Assembly (NCBI GenBank): GCA_905479535.1
Contig: CAJQMW010000293.1
Location: forward strand, 1-8,692
DNA: 8,692 bases
Source: an uncultured Maribacter sp.
GTDB taxonomy: Bacteria > Bacteroidota > Bacteroidia > Flavobacteriales > Flavobacteriaceae
Direction: 5' to 3'
Shown here: one piece after another, positions 6,785 through 8,692 of the stretch
How positions within the stretch are numbered: the first letter of the stretch is position 1
Layout of the letters: each line of letters starts with the position of its first letter
The notes under the pieces: generated by a model
Told to the model about the DNA's origin: nothing
What the model saw: only the letters and a program-made list of their open reading frames with translations
Databases searched by the model: none
Position numbers and translations under genes: made by a program

Positions 6785-8692
6785 TTAACTCAAATATTTT
6801 AGGAGTTTCATTATTTATAGCTGCAATGAAAAGAAAATTACCGTCCTTATTTTTTGCTTTTTCTAGATGTTTAATTTCCCCTTCAATAAAAAACCCGGAA
6901 GTTTCGTAGGGCGTCCAAGTTAAGTCGCCCTTTCCATTACCTAAAAGTAAACCACCGAAACTGGCGTCCAATCTGGAGTACTGAGGTTTTAATTCAAAAT
7001 TATTGCCTCCAAGAAGTATATCAATATAACCATCCCCATTTACGTCCTGGCAACTAATTCCGCAAACACATGAAAACTGGGCTTCCTTTGGTAAAGGCTG
7101 GGCAGTGAAAGTGCCTTCTCCATTATTTATGACTAACATACTTTTAGTCTCTGTAACCAATTTTATTATGGAATTATCTATAATCTCAGAATTAAAAAGA
7201 TTTTCTATGGATTTAGTAGCGAAATCTGAAAATTGCAATGTTTGTTTTTTTAATGACGCAATTTGAGCAGTAAGCTCTTTTTTAAGTATTATTGGTCTGT
7301 CATCCCCGTCAATTGTTCGCGTGGTAATTTGTTCAATGGTTCCATTGTTATCAAAATCATTTACAAACATTTTTACAGGTTGTTCTGTAGAGGCCCTGTA
7401 AGGAATATTCTCACCACGGTTTCCCAATACAAAATCCAGATCACCATCATTATCTATATCCGTTGTTTCAATAGTATTCCACCATCCGGTCAATGATTTA
7501 AGGTTGGTTTCTTTAAGACTTAGTCTCCTGCCATTATTTTTAAAAATGGTAGGGGACATCCAATCTCCTACAATTACTAGATCTTCTTTACCATTTTTTT
7601 CAATATCGGCCCATTTGGCATCGGTAATCATTCCAATATCCTTTACATCAAAGGCCTTACTCTCCGTAACATCTTTAAAATCCCCCTTACCTGAATTTTC
7701 CAAGAAGAGGTGTTTGGGATTAACACCATATACCCCGGGAACACTCCTACTTCCTATAAAAACATCAACGTCACCGTCCTTATCAAAATCAGAAGCGGCA
7801 ATAACGGAAACATTGTGTTTGGTAGTCGTAAGATTCATTTTTTCGATAAAATCACCTTTGCCATTATTAATATACAACCTATTGGTATAGTCTTCCGAGT
7901 CATTTGGATTATTGCCTCCACTGGCAACCAATAAATCCATATTGCCATCTCCATTGGCATCAAATATGGCTGCGGCCGTATCTTCTGTATTTGCATCCAT
8001 AGCTATTATGGGTTGTCCTGTTTTAGTAAATTTTTTGTTGTTAGTTTGAAGATATACTACGCCTGACTGGTTCTTGGCTCCTCCAATGAAAACATCATCA
8101 TTACCATCACCATTAAGGTCGCCAATGGCCATTGCCGGACCTTCTTGAGAAAGCATACCGGATATAAGTCCCTCATAATCAAAATCTACATGCGTATCCT
8201 CTTCATGTTTTCCCAAACTTTGTGATAGCTGTTTAAGCAGTGTTTTATTGGTTGGGCTAAGGTCAACGTACTTTTCATTGCTATCGGCCTGGTTTAAGAC
8301 TATACTTTGGTTGACGGATACGTTTCTGAGTATTTGTAAATTATTGTCTGGCCAAACTATCTTTATGGAATCAATTTTTTTTGCTTCATTAAGACCAACC
8401 GTCATAACATATTCCATTGAGGATTGGAACCCTCTAGTCGGAATTAACTCATGTCTTAACACTTGATCACCAACATACAGTTCTGCTAGAGTTCCTATGG
8501 CGAAGGTATTATCGCTTTTTCCTTTGAACTCTAACTTAATGTAGTTTTTTGGATCGGTTTCTTGAAGATTATTTCTAAACACAAATGCTTTTTGATTGAC
8601 GTTATTGATGACAAGGTCCAAATCTCCATCATTGTCAAGGTCACCATAGGCAGCACCGTTTGAAAAACTCGGTATGTTTAGACCCCATTCCT
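6777..8692 (-). CDS. ASPIC/UnbV-VCBS (FG-GAP) repeat protein, N-terminus outside the window
   Basis: The frame is open from the right edge (first full codon at 8690) to TAA at 6777-6779, giving 637 residues of a C-terminal part; a TTG at 8619-8621 lies inside a repeat (GDLDNDGDLDLVINN) and is not a start. Alignment with the next gene suggests about 455 missing residues. Visible order, numbered from the edge: the last calcium loop of the first propeller (about 16-25), an ASPIC/UnbV domain (about 49-133, with NTFAIGTLAELYVG, RGFQSSM and KIVWPD), then loops GDLNGDGNDD, FDANGDGNMD, SDFDKDGDVD, ADIEKNGKED, TDIDNDGDLD, NDFDNNGTIE and QDVNGDGYID. Asp/Asn-rich D-x-D-x-D-G loops bind calcium in related propellers. 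The protein is probably exported, but its signal is not visible. The molecular function of the family is unknown. A Cys-x-Cys-x3-Cys cluster (541-547) is unusual. It is a tandem paralogue of the next gene and overlaps it by 8 nt. Confidence 0.85.
   Translation of the reverse strand, partial: EWGLNIPSFSNGAAYGDLDNDGDLDLVINNVNQKAFVFRNNLQETDPKNYIKLEFKGKSDNTFAIGTLAELYVGDQVLRHELIPTRGFQSSMEYVMTVGLNEAKKIDSIKIVWPDNNLQILRNVSVNQSIVLNQADSNEKYVDLSPTNKTLLKQLSQSLGKHEEDTHVDFDYEGLISGMLSQEGPAMAIGDLNGDGNDDVFIGGAKNQSGVVYLQTNNKKFTKTGQPIIAMDANTEDTAAAIFDANGDGNMDLLVASGGNNPNDSEDYTNRLYINNGKGDFIEKMNLTTTKHNVSVIAASDFDKDGDVDVFIGSRSVPGVYGVNPKHLFLENSGKGDFKDVTESKAFDVKDIGMITDAKWADIEKNGKEDLVIVGDWMSPTIFKNNGRRLSLKETNLKSLTGWWNTIETTDIDNDGDLDFVLGNRGENIPYRASTEQPVKMFVNDFDNNGTIEQITTRTIDGDDRPIILKKELTAQIASLKKQTLQFSDFATKSIENLFNSEIIDNSIIKLVTETKSMLVINNGEGTFTAQPLPKEAQFSCVCGISCQDVNGDGYIDILLGGNNFELKPQYSRLDASFGGLLLGNGKGDLTWTPYETSGFFIEGEIKHLEKAKNKDGNFLFIAAINNETPKIFELND

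Larger units (their letters stand above)
419..8692 (-). other. compact minus-strand operon of five genes (5' end outside the window)
   Basis: All genes from 419 to the right edge run on the minus strand with almost no spacing: an 8-nt overlap at 6777-6784, an 11-nt overlap at 3530-3540, a 4-nt gap at 2184-2187 and an 8-nt overlap at 1266-1273. There is no room for internal promoters between genes. The order of transcription is VCBS protein, broken VCBS paralogue, haloperoxidase, GyrI-like protein, propeller lipoprotein. The visible N-termini all carry export or membrane signals, so the operon is directed at the cell envelope. Co-transcription is inferred from the spacing, not shown directly. 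Confidence 0.85.

Noticed and set aside
7504..7890. A 128-residue plus-strand open frame opposite the first VCBS gene
   Set aside because: It is antisense to a well-supported repeat protein; the Ser/Pro/Leu-rich content follows from the complement of Asp/Gly/Asn-rich calcium-loop codons.
6777..8621. A complete 614-residue VCBS gene starting at TTG 8621
   Set aside because: The TTG encodes Leu inside the GDLDNDGDLD calcium loop and the frame stays open to the window edge; the gene is partial at its 5' end.

Overview
The window looks like part of a chromosome from a marine-type flavobacterium (phylum Bacteroidota). The reasons are the AT-rich coding sequence, lipoprotein signal peptides without clear Shine-Dalgarno sites, very tight gene packing, and protein families typical of that group: long FG-GAP/VCBS proteins with an ASPIC/UnbV domain, a vanadium-haloperoxidase-like lipoprotein, and an Omp85-type barrel. 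The genus cannot be fixed from the sequence alone.

Layout. Positions 1-350 (+ strand) hold the last 115 codons of an Omp85/BamA-like outer-membrane barrel. Positions 351-418 are a short convergent spacer with an imperfect GC-rich hairpin. From 419 to the right edge, everything lies on the minus strand and reads as one compact transcription unit. In transcription order it contains: (1) an ASPIC/UnbV-VCBS protein cut by the window edge (6777-8692); (2) a second, tandem paralogue (3530-6784) broken by an in-frame TAA at 4166-4168; (3) a vanadium-dependent haloperoxidase / PAP2-superfamily lipoprotein with all vanadate-binding residues (2188-3540); (4) a membrane-anchored GyrI-like (AraC effector-binding) protein (1266-2183); (5) a beta-propeller-like lipoprotein (419-1273). 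Junctions are 8-nt overlap, 11-nt overlap, 4-nt gap and 8-nt overlap, so translational coupling is likely throughout. The promoter lies outside the window.

How the genes may work together. Products 2, 3 and 5 carry lipoprotein signals and product 4 an N-terminal membrane anchor; the N-terminus of product 1 is not visible. The set therefore looks like a cell-envelope module: a vanadate enzyme with large calcium-binding propeller proteins, a small-molecule-binding domain and a second propeller. The substrate and the purpose of the module cannot be read from the sequence.

The strongest oddity is the single nonsense codon in the second VCBS protein. It replaces the aromatic residue expected after a DxDxDGDLD loop, while the remaining 211 codons stay open in the same frame. 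That suggests a recent mutation, a sequence error, or much less likely readthrough. No RNA genes, CRISPR arrays, insertion sequences or phage genes were seen.
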